A DNA stretch of 64,000 nt from Actinomycetota bacterium (GTDB lineage: Bacteria; Actinomycetota; Acidimicrobiia; Acidimicrobiales; Aldehydirespiratoraceae). Positions 39,062 through 48,661 of the stretch are shown piece after piece. Below the pieces are notes generated by a model that did not search any database, was not told the origin of the DNA, and was given only the letters and a program-made list of their open reading frames with translations. Positions within the stretch are counted from its first letter, which is position 1. The number at the start of each line of letters is the position of its first letter. A program made the position numbers and the translations under genes. The stretch is from positions 1-64,000 of the forward strand of contig JAPOHW010000015.1 in the NCBI GenBank assembly GCA_029979265.1. The letters run 5' to 3'.

Positions 39062-39888
39062 GTGAGTGGACCCGGATCCGCTACGACCGACCGGCCGAAC
39101 GAGTCGCCCGCATCACCCTTGCACGGCCCGAGGCGGCCAACGCGCAGGACTACCTCATGTTGTCCGAACTCAACGAGGCGTTCGACGAGGCCTCGCGAGA
39201 CGACAACATCCGCGTCATCGTGCTCGCCGCCGACGGCAACCACTTCTCGTCGGGTCACGATCTGCGTGACGACCCGGACATGGCCGACGTCGAACCGGTC
39301 GGAACACAGTGTCACTTCGAGGCCGAGGGCGCCGAGGGCTACATGGCTCGTGAGGCCGAGATGTACGTCGGGCTGTGCTGGCGCTGGCGCAACATCCCCA
39401 AACCGACGATCGCATCGGTCCAGGGCAAGGTCATCGCCGGCGGCCTGATGCTCGTGTGGCCGATGGACATGATCGTGTGCAGCGACGACGCAACGTTCTC
39501 CGATCCGGTGGTCGCCTTCGGGGTGAACGGACACGAGTACTTCGTCCATCCCTACGAGGCCGGCCAACGCTTGGCCAAGGACATGCTTTTCACCGGCCGG
39601 TCGATCAGCGCGAGCGAGGCATTGCAGCACGGCATGGTGAACCGAGTCGTGGCACGCGAGCAGCTCGAATCGGAGACGCTTGCGCTGGCATCCCATATCG
39701 CGAAGCGGCCCATGTTCGGACTGACCCTTGCCAAGCAGTCGGTCAACAACTCGATGGATGCGATGGGCATGTACACGTCGATCCAGTCTGCGTTCGGGCT
39801 GCACCACGTGGGGCACAACCACAACCGTCTCGTCCACGGTTCGCTCGTCGACCCCGAGGGGGTCCACGTCATCCGCAGCGAGGCCTAG
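39058..39888 (+). CDS. Enoyl-CoA hydratase/isomerase family protein
   Basis: VIVLAADGNHFSSGHDLRDD and ASVQGKVIAGGLMLVWPMDMIVCSDDATFSDP; ATGA overlap with the SDR. Confidence 0.92.
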   Translation: MSEWTRIRYDRPAERVARITLARPEAANAQDYLMLSELNEAFDEASRDDNIRVIVLAADGNHFSSGHDLRDDPDMADVEPVGTQCHFEAEGAEGYMAREAEMYVGLCWRWRNIPKPTIASVQGKVIAGGLMLVWPMDMIVCSDDATFSDPVVAFGVNGHEYFVHPYEAGQRLAKDMLFTGRSISASEALQHGMVNRVVAREQLESETLALASHIAKRPMFGLTLAKQSVNNSMDAMGMYTSIQSAFGLHHVGHNHNRLVHGSLVDPEGVHVIRSEA

Positions 39889-39945
39889 CCGTCGACAGCG
39901 TCACCGGTGCCGCAACCTCGTCCCGACGATGGGGTCGGGCAGCGG

Positions 39946-40839
39946 TCAGCGCGAGCGCTTGCGGGTCGGTGGGTCGAGCGGCTGTACGTACTGCCAGCCG
40001 AACCGACCCTTGACGCAGAGCATGCCGCTCGTGACGGAGTGGTCGGCCGGCGAGGTGACCTTCACGATCGTGTCGTCCTGGGTGTGGAGCTCGAGGTTGC
40101 ATCCCACACCGCAATACGAGCACACCGTACGGGTGATCTCCTGGTCATCGGGACGCCAGTCATCGACCGAGCGAAGGTCGTACTCGGTCTTGAATTGGAT
40201 GGCGCCGGTCGGGCAGACACCGATGCAATTGCCGCAGTAGACACAGGCCGAATCGGGCAACGTCACGTCGAACTCGGTGGAGATGCGGGCGTCGAAGCCC
40301 CGGCCGCTGACCGCGATGGCGTAGGTGTGCTGGGCATCGTCTCCACAGGCTTCGACGCACTTGTAACAGAGCACGCAGCGGTCGTAGTCGCGGATGTAGA
40401 GGTTGTCCTGGATCTTCGGCGCCTCGCCCATCTTCAACGCCGGTAGCTCGTACTGGTCGTAACGGCTGGTGTCGGAGCCGTAGTGCTCCATCCACTTCTG
40501 GAGCTCGGGTGCCTGGTCGAGTTCGACACCCGACCCGAGAAACTCGAGCACCATCTTGCGGCTGTGCCTCACCCGTTCGGAGTCGGTCTCGACGACCATG
40601 CCGTCTTCGACTGCGCGAGCGCATGAGGGCACCAGGGCCCGCTGACCCTCGACTTCCACGACGCAGACACGGCACACGTTCACCGGCGTCAGATTCTCCG
40701 CCCAGCACAGGGTCGGCGTGTCGATGTCGACCGACTCGCAGGCCTTGTGGATCGAGGTGCCCGCCGGGACCTCGACGGTCGAGCCGTCGATGGTGAGCGA
40801 CACGGTGGTCTCGACGGTGGGCTCGAAGGTCGCAGTCAC
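39946..40839 (-). CDS. Fe-S subunit equivalent to the N-terminal part of an NAD-dependent formate dehydrogenase alpha subunit ([2Fe-2S], two [4Fe-4S], MGD-domain [4Fe-4S])
   Basis: LCWAENLTPVNVCRVCVVEVEGQRALVPSC; CVLCYKCVEAC and CVYCGNCIGVCPTGAI; CSYCGVGCNLELHTQDDTIVKVTSPADHSVTSGMLCVKGRFGWQYVQ, then stop. GTG start at 40839 overlapping the nuoEF stop. Confidence 0.88.
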   Translation of the reverse strand: MTATFEPTVETTVSLTIDGSTVEVPAGTSIHKACESVDIDTPTLCWAENLTPVNVCRVCVVEVEGQRALVPSCARAVEDGMVVETDSERVRHSRKMVLEFLGSGVELDQAPELQKWMEHYGSDTSRYDQYELPALKMGEAPKIQDNLYIRDYDRCVLCYKCVEACGDDAQHTYAIAVSGRGFDARISTEFDVTLPDSACVYCGNCIGVCPTGAIQFKTEYDLRSVDDWRPDDQEITRTVCSYCGVGCNLELHTQDDTIVKVTSPADHSVTSGMLCVKGRFGWQYVQPLDPPTRKRSR

Positions 40840-42608
40840 GACGGCACCCCCGGGACGAGACCGAGCTCGATAGCAGAGTTGATCGCATTGGTGGCCGTAT
40901 GGCCGAAGCCACAGATCGAGGCATCGACCATCACCTGGGAGATGTCGTCGACGAGCTGGCGCCGTTCGGGGGTGAGCGATCCCTTCTGTTGCAGTACGAC
41001 CATCGTTTCGTGCTGCCGCACGCACCCGACACGGCAGGGAACGCACTGGCCGCACGACTCGTCTCGAAAGAACTGCGCGATGCGCACGAGGACCTCGACC
41101 ATGTCGATCTCGTCGGTGAACGCCATGACCACACCCGAGCCGAGGGTGGTGCCTCGCTCGCGTGCGTCCTCGAGGGTGATCGGCATGTCGAGGTACGAAC
41201 CGTCGATGAAGGACCCCGCAGCACCGCCCATCAGCACGGCCCGGAGCTTGCCCGAACCGGTGAGACCGCCGGCCAATTCGAGTACCTCGCCCAGCGTCGT
41301 GCCGAACTCGACTTCGTAGACGCCGGGCCGAGCAACCCGACCGCTCAGGCACAGCAGCTTGGTGCCGGGTGAGCGTTCGGTCCCCCGGCTTCGATAGCCG
41401 TCGGCGCCGATCTGCACGATGTCGAGCACGTTGAGCAATGTCTCGGGGTTGTTGATCGCCGTCGGCTCCTGGAACAGGCCGTGCGTGGTCGGGAACGGCG
41501 GCTTGCTGCGTGGCTCACCTCGGAAGCCCTCGAGCGATGCGAACAGGGCGGTTTCCTCGCCACAGATGTAGGCGCCGGCTCCCCGCCGGATCTCGATGGT
41601 GAAGCGACGCCCAGACCCCGCAGCATCGTCACCGAGGAGCCCGGCATCGAGGGCCTGGTTGATCGCGTTCTGCAATCTCGCAGTGGCCAGCGGATACTCC
41701 CCACGGATGTAGATCCAGCCGTTCTCGGCGCCGGTTGCGAAGCCGGCGATGGTGAGGGCCTCGACGACGGCGAACGGATCGTTCTCCATGACAACGCGGT
41801 CCTTGAACGTGCCCGGTTCGGACTCGTCGCAGTTGGCGACGACGTGCTTCGGGCGGCCCTGCTCGGCGGCAACGGCTCGCCATTTGATCCCGGTGGGGAA
41901 CGCCGCCCCACCACGTCCGGACAGGCCCGAGTCGGCAACCGCGTCACACACTGCGTCGGGCCCCATCGCGATCGCTGCGGCGAGCGCCGCATAACCACCG
42001 TGCTCGCGATACGAGGCAAGCGACGTCGGATCGACCACACCGACTCGGTGCAACAGACGAAGCGAATCGTCCCCTCGTTGGTGGAACAGTTCGTAAGGCC
42101 GTTCATCGGCGTCCACCCGGTCGGGGCCACCGACGCCCTGCACGAATTCGGCGACCTCCCCGGTGCGGTGGTCGGCTCGCTCGCACTGGCCGAGGCAGGG
42201 AGACTCGTGAACGTCGACGCCTTGCGCACGCAGTTCGGCGATCCGGTCCCCGGAGCCGGCGATCTGACACGCCGCATCGACACACACGTGGGTGACATCA
42301 CCGACCCGCTTCGGTTCGTCGGTGCGAAACAGGTCGTAGAACGTGGCGACGCCGAAGGCCTCGGCCGGCGGGACCTGCAGCGTCTCGCACACGTGATTGA
42401 GGCCACCCGGGCTGATCCAACCCTTGGCGTTCTGGAGGGCGTGGAGCGCAGGCAACAGGAGATGCCGATGACCGTGCCGTTTCGACGTGCCGGCTCGAAC
42501 GAGTCGCTCGCCCTCGCGAACGATGACGAAACGACCTCCGAGGGCGGCGTCGACTGCGGCGATCTCGACGTCGTCCGCCGTCTCGTCGGAGATGTACAGG
42601 TCAGCCAT
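40836..42608 (-). CDS. NuoE-NuoF-type fusion, diaphorase (FMN/NAD/Fe-S) subunit of formate dehydrogenase
   Basis: NuoE-like CVDAACQIAG...SPCLGQCERA followed by NuoF-like GLSGRGGAAFPTGIKW, CDESEPGTFKDR, RRGAGAYICGEETALFASLEG, ESCGQCVPCRVGC. Confidence 0.92.
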   Translation of the reverse strand: MADLYISDETADDVEIAAVDAALGGRFVIVREGERLVRAGTSKRHGHRHLLLPALHALQNAKGWISPGGLNHVCETLQVPPAEAFGVATFYDLFRTDEPKRVGDVTHVCVDAACQIAGSGDRIAELRAQGVDVHESPCLGQCERADHRTGEVAEFVQGVGGPDRVDADERPYELFHQRGDDSLRLLHRVGVVDPTSLASYREHGGYAALAAAIAMGPDAVCDAVADSGLSGRGGAAFPTGIKWRAVAAEQGRPKHVVANCDESEPGTFKDRVVMENDPFAVVEALTIAGFATGAENGWIYIRGEYPLATARLQNAINQALDAGLLGDDAAGSGRRFTIEIRRGAGAYICGEETALFASLEGFRGEPRSKPPFPTTHGLFQEPTAINNPETLLNVLDIVQIGADGYRSRGTERSPGTKLLCLSGRVARPGVYEVEFGTTLGEVLELAGGLTGSGKLRAVLMGGAAGSFIDGSYLDMPITLEDARERGTTLGSGVVMAFTDEIDMVEVLVRIAQFFRDESCGQCVPCRVGCVRQHETMVVLQQKGSLTPERRQLVDDISQVMVDASICGFGHTATNAINSAIELGLVPGVPS

Positions 42609-42617
42609 TGGTCGCCG

Positions 42618-44597
42618 TCACTCCCGACCTGCCGCCGCGAGCTTTTCGACACGAATCGCCGCAGCTTTGAACTCGGCGGTCCCGGAGTCGCGATCCCACT
42701 CATCGTTGGTGATGGTGTTGATGTCGACGAGGTCCGGGAAGTGGAACGTGGTGAAGGTGAGACCGATCGGGATGTCGGGCTGCACCCGCACTCCCATCTC
42801 GACCGACCCGCGCGGCGAGGACACGAGCACCCGTTCACCGTCCTCGATGCCGAGGCCGGCGGCATCGACCGGGTTCATGTCGAGTTCGTCACCGGTGCGG
42901 ATCGGACTCTCGAAGCCGCTGGACTGCACCCCGGTGTTGTACGAGTCGAGTGCGCGCCCCGTGGTGAGGCGCAGCGGGAACTCGTCGCTGAGGTGTTCCT
43001 TCGGGCCTTCGTGATGGGTGAGCGAGAAGGGAGAGGGATCGCGACCTCCGAGGTCGTCGTCCCACAGCCACCCATGCAGGTAGGGCGAACCGGGATGATC
43101 GTCGGTGGGGCACGGCCATTGCAGCCCACCTTCGGCCTCCAGACGGCCGTAACTCATACCGGCGTGCATGGGCGACAGCGACCGCAGCTCGTCCCAGAGG
43201 TCCTCTGGGGTCGGGTTGCCCCACTCGACCCCCATACGCCGTGCGAGATCGCCGATGATCTCGTGGTCGTGGCGGCACTCGCCGGGTGGAGTGACCGCAG
43301 CGCGCACCCGTTGCACGCGGCGCTCTGAGGACGTGACCGTGCCGTCGCACTCGGCCCAGCCAACCGACGACGGCAGCACGACGTCGGCGAGTTCGGCGGT
43401 TCGGGTCATGAAGATGTCTTGGACGACGAGCATGTCGAGGCCCTCGAGCAGCGTCCGGGCGTGCTCGGAGTCGGCCTCGCTGTCGGCCGGATTTTCGCCG
43501 ATGCAGTACGCAGCCTTGATGGTTCCCTCGCCCATCGCCTCGAACATCAGCGTGAGGTGACGGCCATTCACCGGGTTGAGTTCCATCCCGTAGACGGCCT
43601 CGAACTTCGCCCGATGCTCGTCGTTGGTGATGTCCTGGAAGCCGGGAAGTTTGTTGGGCAGTGCGCCCATGTCGCCGCCGCCCTGCACGTTGTTCTGCCC
43701 GCGCAGCGGTACGAGACCCGATCCCCAGCGCCCGATGTGACCGGTGAGCAAGGCGAGGTTGCACAGCGACTTGACGTTGTCGACACCGTTGTGGTGTTCG
43801 GTGATACCGAGCGTCCACAGGATCTGCGCCCTGTCGGCGGTTGCGTACGCGTGGGCAGCTTCGCGAATGGCCTCGGCAGGAACGCCGGTGATTTCCTCGG
43901 CATAGGCGAGGGTGTATGGCTCGACATGTGCCCGGTACTCGTCGAATCCCCGCGACGAATGGGCGATGAAAGCCTTGTTGTGGAGGTCGGCTGCGATGAT
44001 CTCGCGGCCCATGGCGTTGGCCATCGCAACGTCGGTGCCTACGTCGAGGCCAAGCCACACATCGGCGAACTTTGCTGACGATGTCCGACGGGGATCGACG
44101 GCGTACATCGTCGCTCCGTTGTCGAGTCCCTTCAGCACATGGTGGAAGTAGATGGGATGCGCCTCACGGGCGTTGGAGCCCCACAGCAAGATGACGTCGG
44201 TCTCCTCGACCTCGCGGTACGAGGAGGTGCCGCCACCCGCTCCGAACACTGCCGCCAGACCGACGACACTTGGCGCGTGTCAAGTTCGATTACAGGAGTC
44301 GATGTTGTTCGTACCGAGCGCCATGCGGGCGAACTTCTGCGCCGCGTAGTTCATCTCGTTGGTGCTCTTCGAGCAGCTGAAGACGGCGAAACCTTCCGGG
44401 CCGAGGTCGGCCTTGACCGCGGCGAACCCGTCGGCCGCCCGGCTCAGTGCCTCGTCCCACGTCGCATTTCGCAAGACGCCGTTGTCGCGCACCATCGGGG
44501 TGGTCAATCGGGGAAGCGGATCGCTGAACTTCTTGGCTTTTCGACGAGCGCTGTGTGCAGATCCCACAATCCGGAACGGTACCGCATCGTGGAACAA
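42618..44597 (-). CDS. Formate dehydrogenase catalytic subunit (molybdopterin-bisMGD), putative selenoprotein read through in-frame TGA at 44280-44282
   Basis: Track ORFs 44280..44597 and 42618..44249 are in the same frame and join as ...GTNNIDSCNRT(U)HAPSVVGLAAVFGAGGGTSSYREVEETDVILLWGSNAREAHP, the FDH Sec/Cys site context. Start uncertain: TTG 44597 or GTG 44567. Confidence 0.9.
44250..44282 (-). promoter_or_regulatory. Putative bacterial SECIS element: UGA, 11-nt spacer, 6-bp stem (TGTCGT/GCGGCA with two G-U pairs), CGGUCUG apical loop
   Basis: Minus strand reads TGA CACGCGCCAAG TGTCGT CGGTCTG GCGGCA. Spacer and GGUCUG loop match what I recall for E. coli fdhF. Confidence 0.8.
44579..44595 (+). 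promoter_or_regulatory. Putative C1/formate regulatory motif (GTACCGCATCGTGGAAC), formate dehydrogenase copy
   Basis: 16/17 identity to GTTCCGCATCGTGGAAC found near fhs; lies at the 5' end of the FDH operon. Confidence 0.55.
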
Positions 44598-44744
44598 GAG
44601 GGAACGGTTCGGCGGGGGTTGGTCGGCGACGAACTCACCGATCCGGCCTCACTCGGTGCGCTCCACGTGAGGCGCAACGAACGCCAAGCCGGATCGCGCG
44701 AAGTCGACCCCGGGTGAGCCGGGCAGCCGGTACGGTTGCAGCCC

Positions 44745-46451
44745 ATGCGCTGGTCACGTTTCCACACCCCCACGCTGCGCGATGCGCCGGCCGATGCCGA
44801 GGCCACCAGCCACAAGCTGCTGGTTCGCGGCGGCTTCATGCGCCAACTCCACGCCGGGCACTACTCGATGCTGCCGCTCGGCTGGCGGGTCTTCCGCAAG
44901 ATCGAGAACATCATCCGTGAAGAAATGGACGCCATCGGTGGCCAGGAGTTCCAGTTGCCGACCCTGCACCCGGCATCGCTGTGGGAGAAGTCGGGGCGTC
45001 TCGAGATCATGGGTGACGAGATGTTTCGGCTCACCGATCGCAAGGGTGCACCGAACGTCCTCGGGGTGACCGAGGAAGAGGTCTTTGCGCTGCTCGCCAC
45101 CGAGATCACCTCGTACAAAGCACTTCCGCAGATCTGGTATCAGATCCACACAAAATTCCGAGACGAGCCGCGCCCGAAGAGCGGCCTGCTTCGCGTGCGC
45201 GAGTTCACCATGAAAGACGCGTATTCGATGGATCTCGACCAGGCCGGTCTCGACACATCGTTCGACCTCCACCACGGCGCCTACATGAAGATCTTCGGTC
45301 GGATGCATCTGCCGGCGGTCCCGGTCGATGCGAGTTCCGGTGCGATGGGTGGCACCGGCTCGACCGAGTTCATGGTCCCGTCCCCCGCCGGTGAGGACGA
45401 CGTCGTGATCTGTCCGCGCTGTCACTATGCGGCCAACATCGAGCGGGCCACGTCTGCACTGCCCGACCTGACCGATCGCGACATCGACGCGCTCGACCGC
45501 TTCCCCACCCCGGGTGTTCGCACGATCACGGCACTCGAGGAGGTTGAGGGTGGCGCACCGGCGCAGCACCAGATCAAGACGATGGTGATGGTGCTCGACG
45601 GCCTCGTCACGCTCGCCCTCGTTCGGGGCGACCATCAACTCAATCTTCAGAAATTGCAGGACGCCACCGGAGCGATCGACCTCCGCCCGGCGACCCCTGA
45701 GGAGGCCCACGACACGCTCGGCGCCATGCCCGGTTCGCTCGGTGCAGTCGGCGTCGAAGGCTTGCGGATCGTGGCCGACCACGCACTGCACGGGCGAACC
45801 GGCCTTGCCACCGGCGCCAACGAGGACGACTGGCACTACACCGGCGTTTCCGTCGAGCGCGACATCGCAGTCGACGAGTGGGCCGACCTCCGCGAGGTGA
45901 GCGCAGGCGAGGCGTGTCCCTCCTGCGGTGACCCCATCGAGATCGTGCGCTGCATCGAGGCCGGCCACATCTTCAAGCTGGGCACGAAGTACAGCGAGGC
46001 GATGGGAGCGAAGGTGCTCGATCCCGACGGGAACCAGCAGCCGATCGTCATGGGGAGCTACGGCATCGGAGTCGAACGGGCCATGGCCACCGTCGTCGAA
46101 ACGTTCCACGACGACAACGGCATCATCTGGCCCACCTCGATCGCGCCGTTCGAGGTGGTCATCACCATCGTGGCGATGAAGGACGATGCCTCGGTCGCCG
46201 GCGCAGAAGCGCTCTACGACGACCTCGCGGCACGCGGTGTCGACGTGTTGCTCGACGACCGCGACGCCCGCGCCGGTGTCAAGTTCGCCGATGCCGAACT
46301 CATCGGCATCCCCCATCGGGTCACGTTCGGCCCGAAGGCCTTCGCCGACGGTGAGGTCGAATACACACCACGGGCCACCGGGGAGACCGAGAGGGTACCG
46401 GTCGACGGGATTGCCGATCGGTTGGTCGACACCATCGACGCTGCCCGCTGA
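44745..46451 (+). CDS. proS: Prolyl-tRNA synthetase
   Basis: Class II motifs: MRQLHAGHYSMLPLGWRVFRKIENIIREEMDAIGGQEFQLPTLHP, KSGLLRVREFTMKDAYSMD, MGSYGIGVERAMA; editing-domain insertion present. Confidence 0.96.
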   Translation: MRWSRFHTPTLRDAPADAEATSHKLLVRGGFMRQLHAGHYSMLPLGWRVFRKIENIIREEMDAIGGQEFQLPTLHPASLWEKSGRLEIMGDEMFRLTDRKGAPNVLGVTEEEVFALLATEITSYKALPQIWYQIHTKFRDEPRPKSGLLRVREFTMKDAYSMDLDQAGLDTSFDLHHGAYMKIFGRMHLPAVPVDASSGAMGGTGSTEFMVPSPAGEDDVVICPRCHYAANIERATSALPDLTDRDIDALDRFPTPGVRTITALEEVEGGAPAQHQIKTMVMVLDGLVTLALVRGDHQLNLQKLQDATGAIDLRPATPEEAHDTLGAMPGSLGAVGVEGLRIVADHALHGRTGLATGANEDDWHYTGVSVERDIAVDEWADLREVSAGEACPSCGDPIEIVRCIEAGHIFKLGTKYSEAMGAKVLDPDGNQQPIVMGSYGIGVERAMATVVETFHDDNGIIWPTSIAPFEVVITIVAMKDDASVAGAEALYDDLAARGVDVLLDDRDARAGVKFADAELIGIPHRVTFGPKAFADGEVEYTPRATGETERVPVDGIADRLVDTIDAAR

Positions 46452-46509
46452 GCGCTGCGTTCGGGGGGCGAACGCTGCCAGTGCCGACCACATCCCGGCG
46501 TTGGGGTCC

Positions 46510-46526
46510 GTTCCGCATCATGGAAC
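46510..46526 (+). promoter_or_regulatory. Putative C1/formate regulatory motif (GTTCCGCATCATGGAAC), iclR copy
   Basis: 16/17 identity to GTTCCGCATCGTGGAAC; followed directly by a degenerate second copy (46527-46545, GTTCCCACGATTCGGTAAT). Confidence 0.65.
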
Positions 46527-46554
46527 GTTCCCACGATTCGGTAATGTGACAGCC

Positions 46555-47298
46555 ATGGCCGTGCAGTCGATCGAGCGAGCATTCGCCCTCCTCCGGGCGC
46601 TGGCGACTGCCCCTTACGGCGTGACAGAACTCGCCGATCAGGTCGACCTTCCGAAGTCGACGGTTGCCCGTCTGCTGAGTGCCCTCGAGTTCGAGGGTGT
46701 CGTCACCCAGGACGAACTGGGCGGCGAGTATCGCCTCGGTGACGGGCTGCTCGACATCGCCGGTGCGGCGCAGCCGGGCCGCAACCTCATCGCAACCGTC
46801 CGCCCCTACCTGCTCGAATTGAGCGAAGAGATCGGCGAGGCAGCCGGACTCGGCATCGCGCAGCATCGCGATGTCTACTACCTCGACCACGCCGTCCCCG
46901 AGACCGACGTCATGGTCCGTGATTGGACCGGCGAGTCGTTACCGATGCACTCGGTGCCGTCGGGTATGGCGATCCTTGCCCACATGTCCGAAGCCGCCCT
47001 CGAGGCCTACCTCTCCAAGCCCCCCGAACAGCTCACGCCCAACACCCTGATCGACCCCGACGCCATTCGCGAGCGCCTCGACGCGATCCGCCAGCTCGGG
47101 TACGCGTGGGGCTTCGAGGAGGGTGTCGACGGCATCAACTCGCTGGCTGCGCCGATCATCGGTCCCGACGGTCTGGCCGTCGCTGCGATCCATGTCCACG
47201 GTCCGGCGTACCGCTTCCCCAACCCCGATCGGACCCACGATCTCGGGAGCCGCCTCATCGAGGCAGCGGACGGCGTCGCCTCCCAGCTGCACGACTGA
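46555..47298 (+). CDS. IclR-family transcriptional regulator
   Basis: MAVQSIERAFALLRALATAPYGVTELADQVDLPKSTVARLLSALEFEGVV wHTH plus IclR effector-domain sequence. Confidence 0.95.
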   Translation: MAVQSIERAFALLRALATAPYGVTELADQVDLPKSTVARLLSALEFEGVVTQDELGGEYRLGDGLLDIAGAAQPGRNLIATVRPYLLELSEEIGEAAGLGIAQHRDVYYLDHAVPETDVMVRDWTGESLPMHSVPSGMAILAHMSEAALEAYLSKPPEQLTPNTLIDPDAIRERLDAIRQLGYAWGFEEGVDGINSLAAPIIGPDGLAVAAIHVHGPAYRFPNPDRTHDLGSRLIEAADGVASQLHD

Positions 47299-47301
47299 CG
47301 C

Positions 47302-48135
47302 TCACGGCCCGACGGCGAGCACGTCGTAGCTGGCGATCGTGCAGCTCACCGCGAAGATCGGGATCGGCTCGCAGAAGTGCACCGTTCCCTGCGCGCCTCC
47401 CGCAGCAGCGCTCACCGCAAGAAACGTCCGAATCTCGAAACCGCCCTGCCCTGCGTCGGCGTAGACCGTGAGATCGTCGTAGTCGAGCAGGGCCTCGCGA
47501 TCGTTGCGGCACCAGCGGTCCATGAAGTCGAGATCCCAGTCCCGGTTGATCTTTCCGGAGTCGGGAGTGGCCGGCCAGTGCGAGATACCACCGGTACCGA
47601 TGATGGCGAGCCGCTCTGGCACAGCGTCGGCCGCCCGCCGCAGGGCTTCGCCGAGCGCCCACGCGCGGTGCAGCGGTGTGAGTGGCGGCCCCTGACAGTT
47701 GATGTTGATCGGTATCACCGGCAGGTCGAAGCGCGGGGTGAGGAAGTGCAGGGGCACGGCAATTCCGTGGTCGAACAGCCACTCCTCGGCGTAGGCGACA
47801 TCGACCGTCTGCATGACCTCGGCGATGACCCGCTGCGACAGTGCTCGGTTTCCCGGTGCCCGGAACTTGTCGATGCCGAGCCAACCCGGATCCTCGATCG
47901 GGCCGTCGTAGAAGTCGGCCATGCCGACGGCGAAGCTCGGCATGTTGTTCATGAAGAAGTTGGCGAAGTGCTCCGCAGCGATCACGATCACCGCCTCGGC
48001 CCCGCTCGCTTCGAGGTCCGCACGCATGTCGTCGAACGCGGCGTAGAACGCATTGCTGATCACCGGATCGGCGAGGCGTTTGCGGCCGGTGATGCCCGGC
48101 GCATGACTGCAGACACCGGCGTAGACGAGCGGCAT
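47302..48135 (-). CDS. LigB-type class III extradiol ring-cleavage dioxygenase subunit
   Basis: YAGVCSHAPGITGRK (His ligand region), VIVIAAEHFANFFMNNMPSFAVG, IIGTGGISHWPATPDSG. Confidence 0.88.
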   Translation of the reverse strand: MPLVYAGVCSHAPGITGRKRLADPVISNAFYAAFDDMRADLEASGAEAVIVIAAEHFANFFMNNMPSFAVGMADFYDGPIEDPGWLGIDKFRAPGNRALSQRVIAEVMQTVDVAYAEEWLFDHGIAVPLHFLTPRFDLPVIPININCQGPPLTPLHRAWALGEALRRAADAVPERLAIIGTGGISHWPATPDSGKINRDWDLDFMDRWCRNDREALLDYDDLTVYADAGQGGFEIRTFLAVSAAAGGAQGTVHFCEPIPIFAVSCTIASYDVLAVGP

Positions 48136-48458
48136 CAGCTGCCCTCCCCGACGCTGTCGTACCCGGTCATGGCATACACACCTTCACGCACCGGACCGTG
48201 CTGGTCCACTCCGTCGCGCATGCGTTGCAGATAGTCCTGCCACTCGATCTGGTGGAAGGCGGCGAAGTGCATGAGGATCTGCCCGTTCACGCCAAGCACG
48301 TAGAGCAGCCCGATGTCGGGTTCGACGAGCGCTTCGATCTCTTCGGCGGTGAGTGTGTACCCGTCGAGGACTCGGCGCCGATCAGCCTGGTACGCGGTCT
48401 GGAGGTCGGCGGACCGATTCAGTTCGTAGAGGAACTTCTGCACGTAGTAGAGCGACAT
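48135..48458 (-). CDS. LigA-type small subunit of extradiol dioxygenase
   Basis: 107 aa; YYVQKFLYELNR...YTLTAEEIEALVEPDIGLLYVLGVNGQILMHFA. Confidence 0.82.
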   Translation of the reverse strand: MSLYYVQKFLYELNRSADLQTAYQADRRRVLDGYTLTAEEIEALVEPDIGLLYVLGVNGQILMHFAAFHQIEWQDYLQRMRDGVDQHGPVREGVYAMTGYDSVGEGS

Positions 48459-48661
48459 GTCACCTCCTCGGCCTGACGACGGCGATCATCGAGTGTGGCA
48501 GGCCATCGCCCATCATCCGCAGTCTTTCAGGTTCGCTCCCACTCGGTTGCCGCAGCCGAACGACGATCTGAGATTGACGGTCGAGGTGGGTCCGACGATC
48601 CTGACGATGTGCGTCACCTGATCGACCCGGATCACAACCCCCGGCGAGCACCGGTTCGGCA

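Noticed and set aside
42618-44597. Formate dehydrogenase as a pseudogene with a nonsense mutation
   Set aside because: The only stop is TGA at the exact catalytic Sec/Cys position, with a downstream SECIS-like hairpin and intact sequence on both sides; recoding is the simpler explanation.
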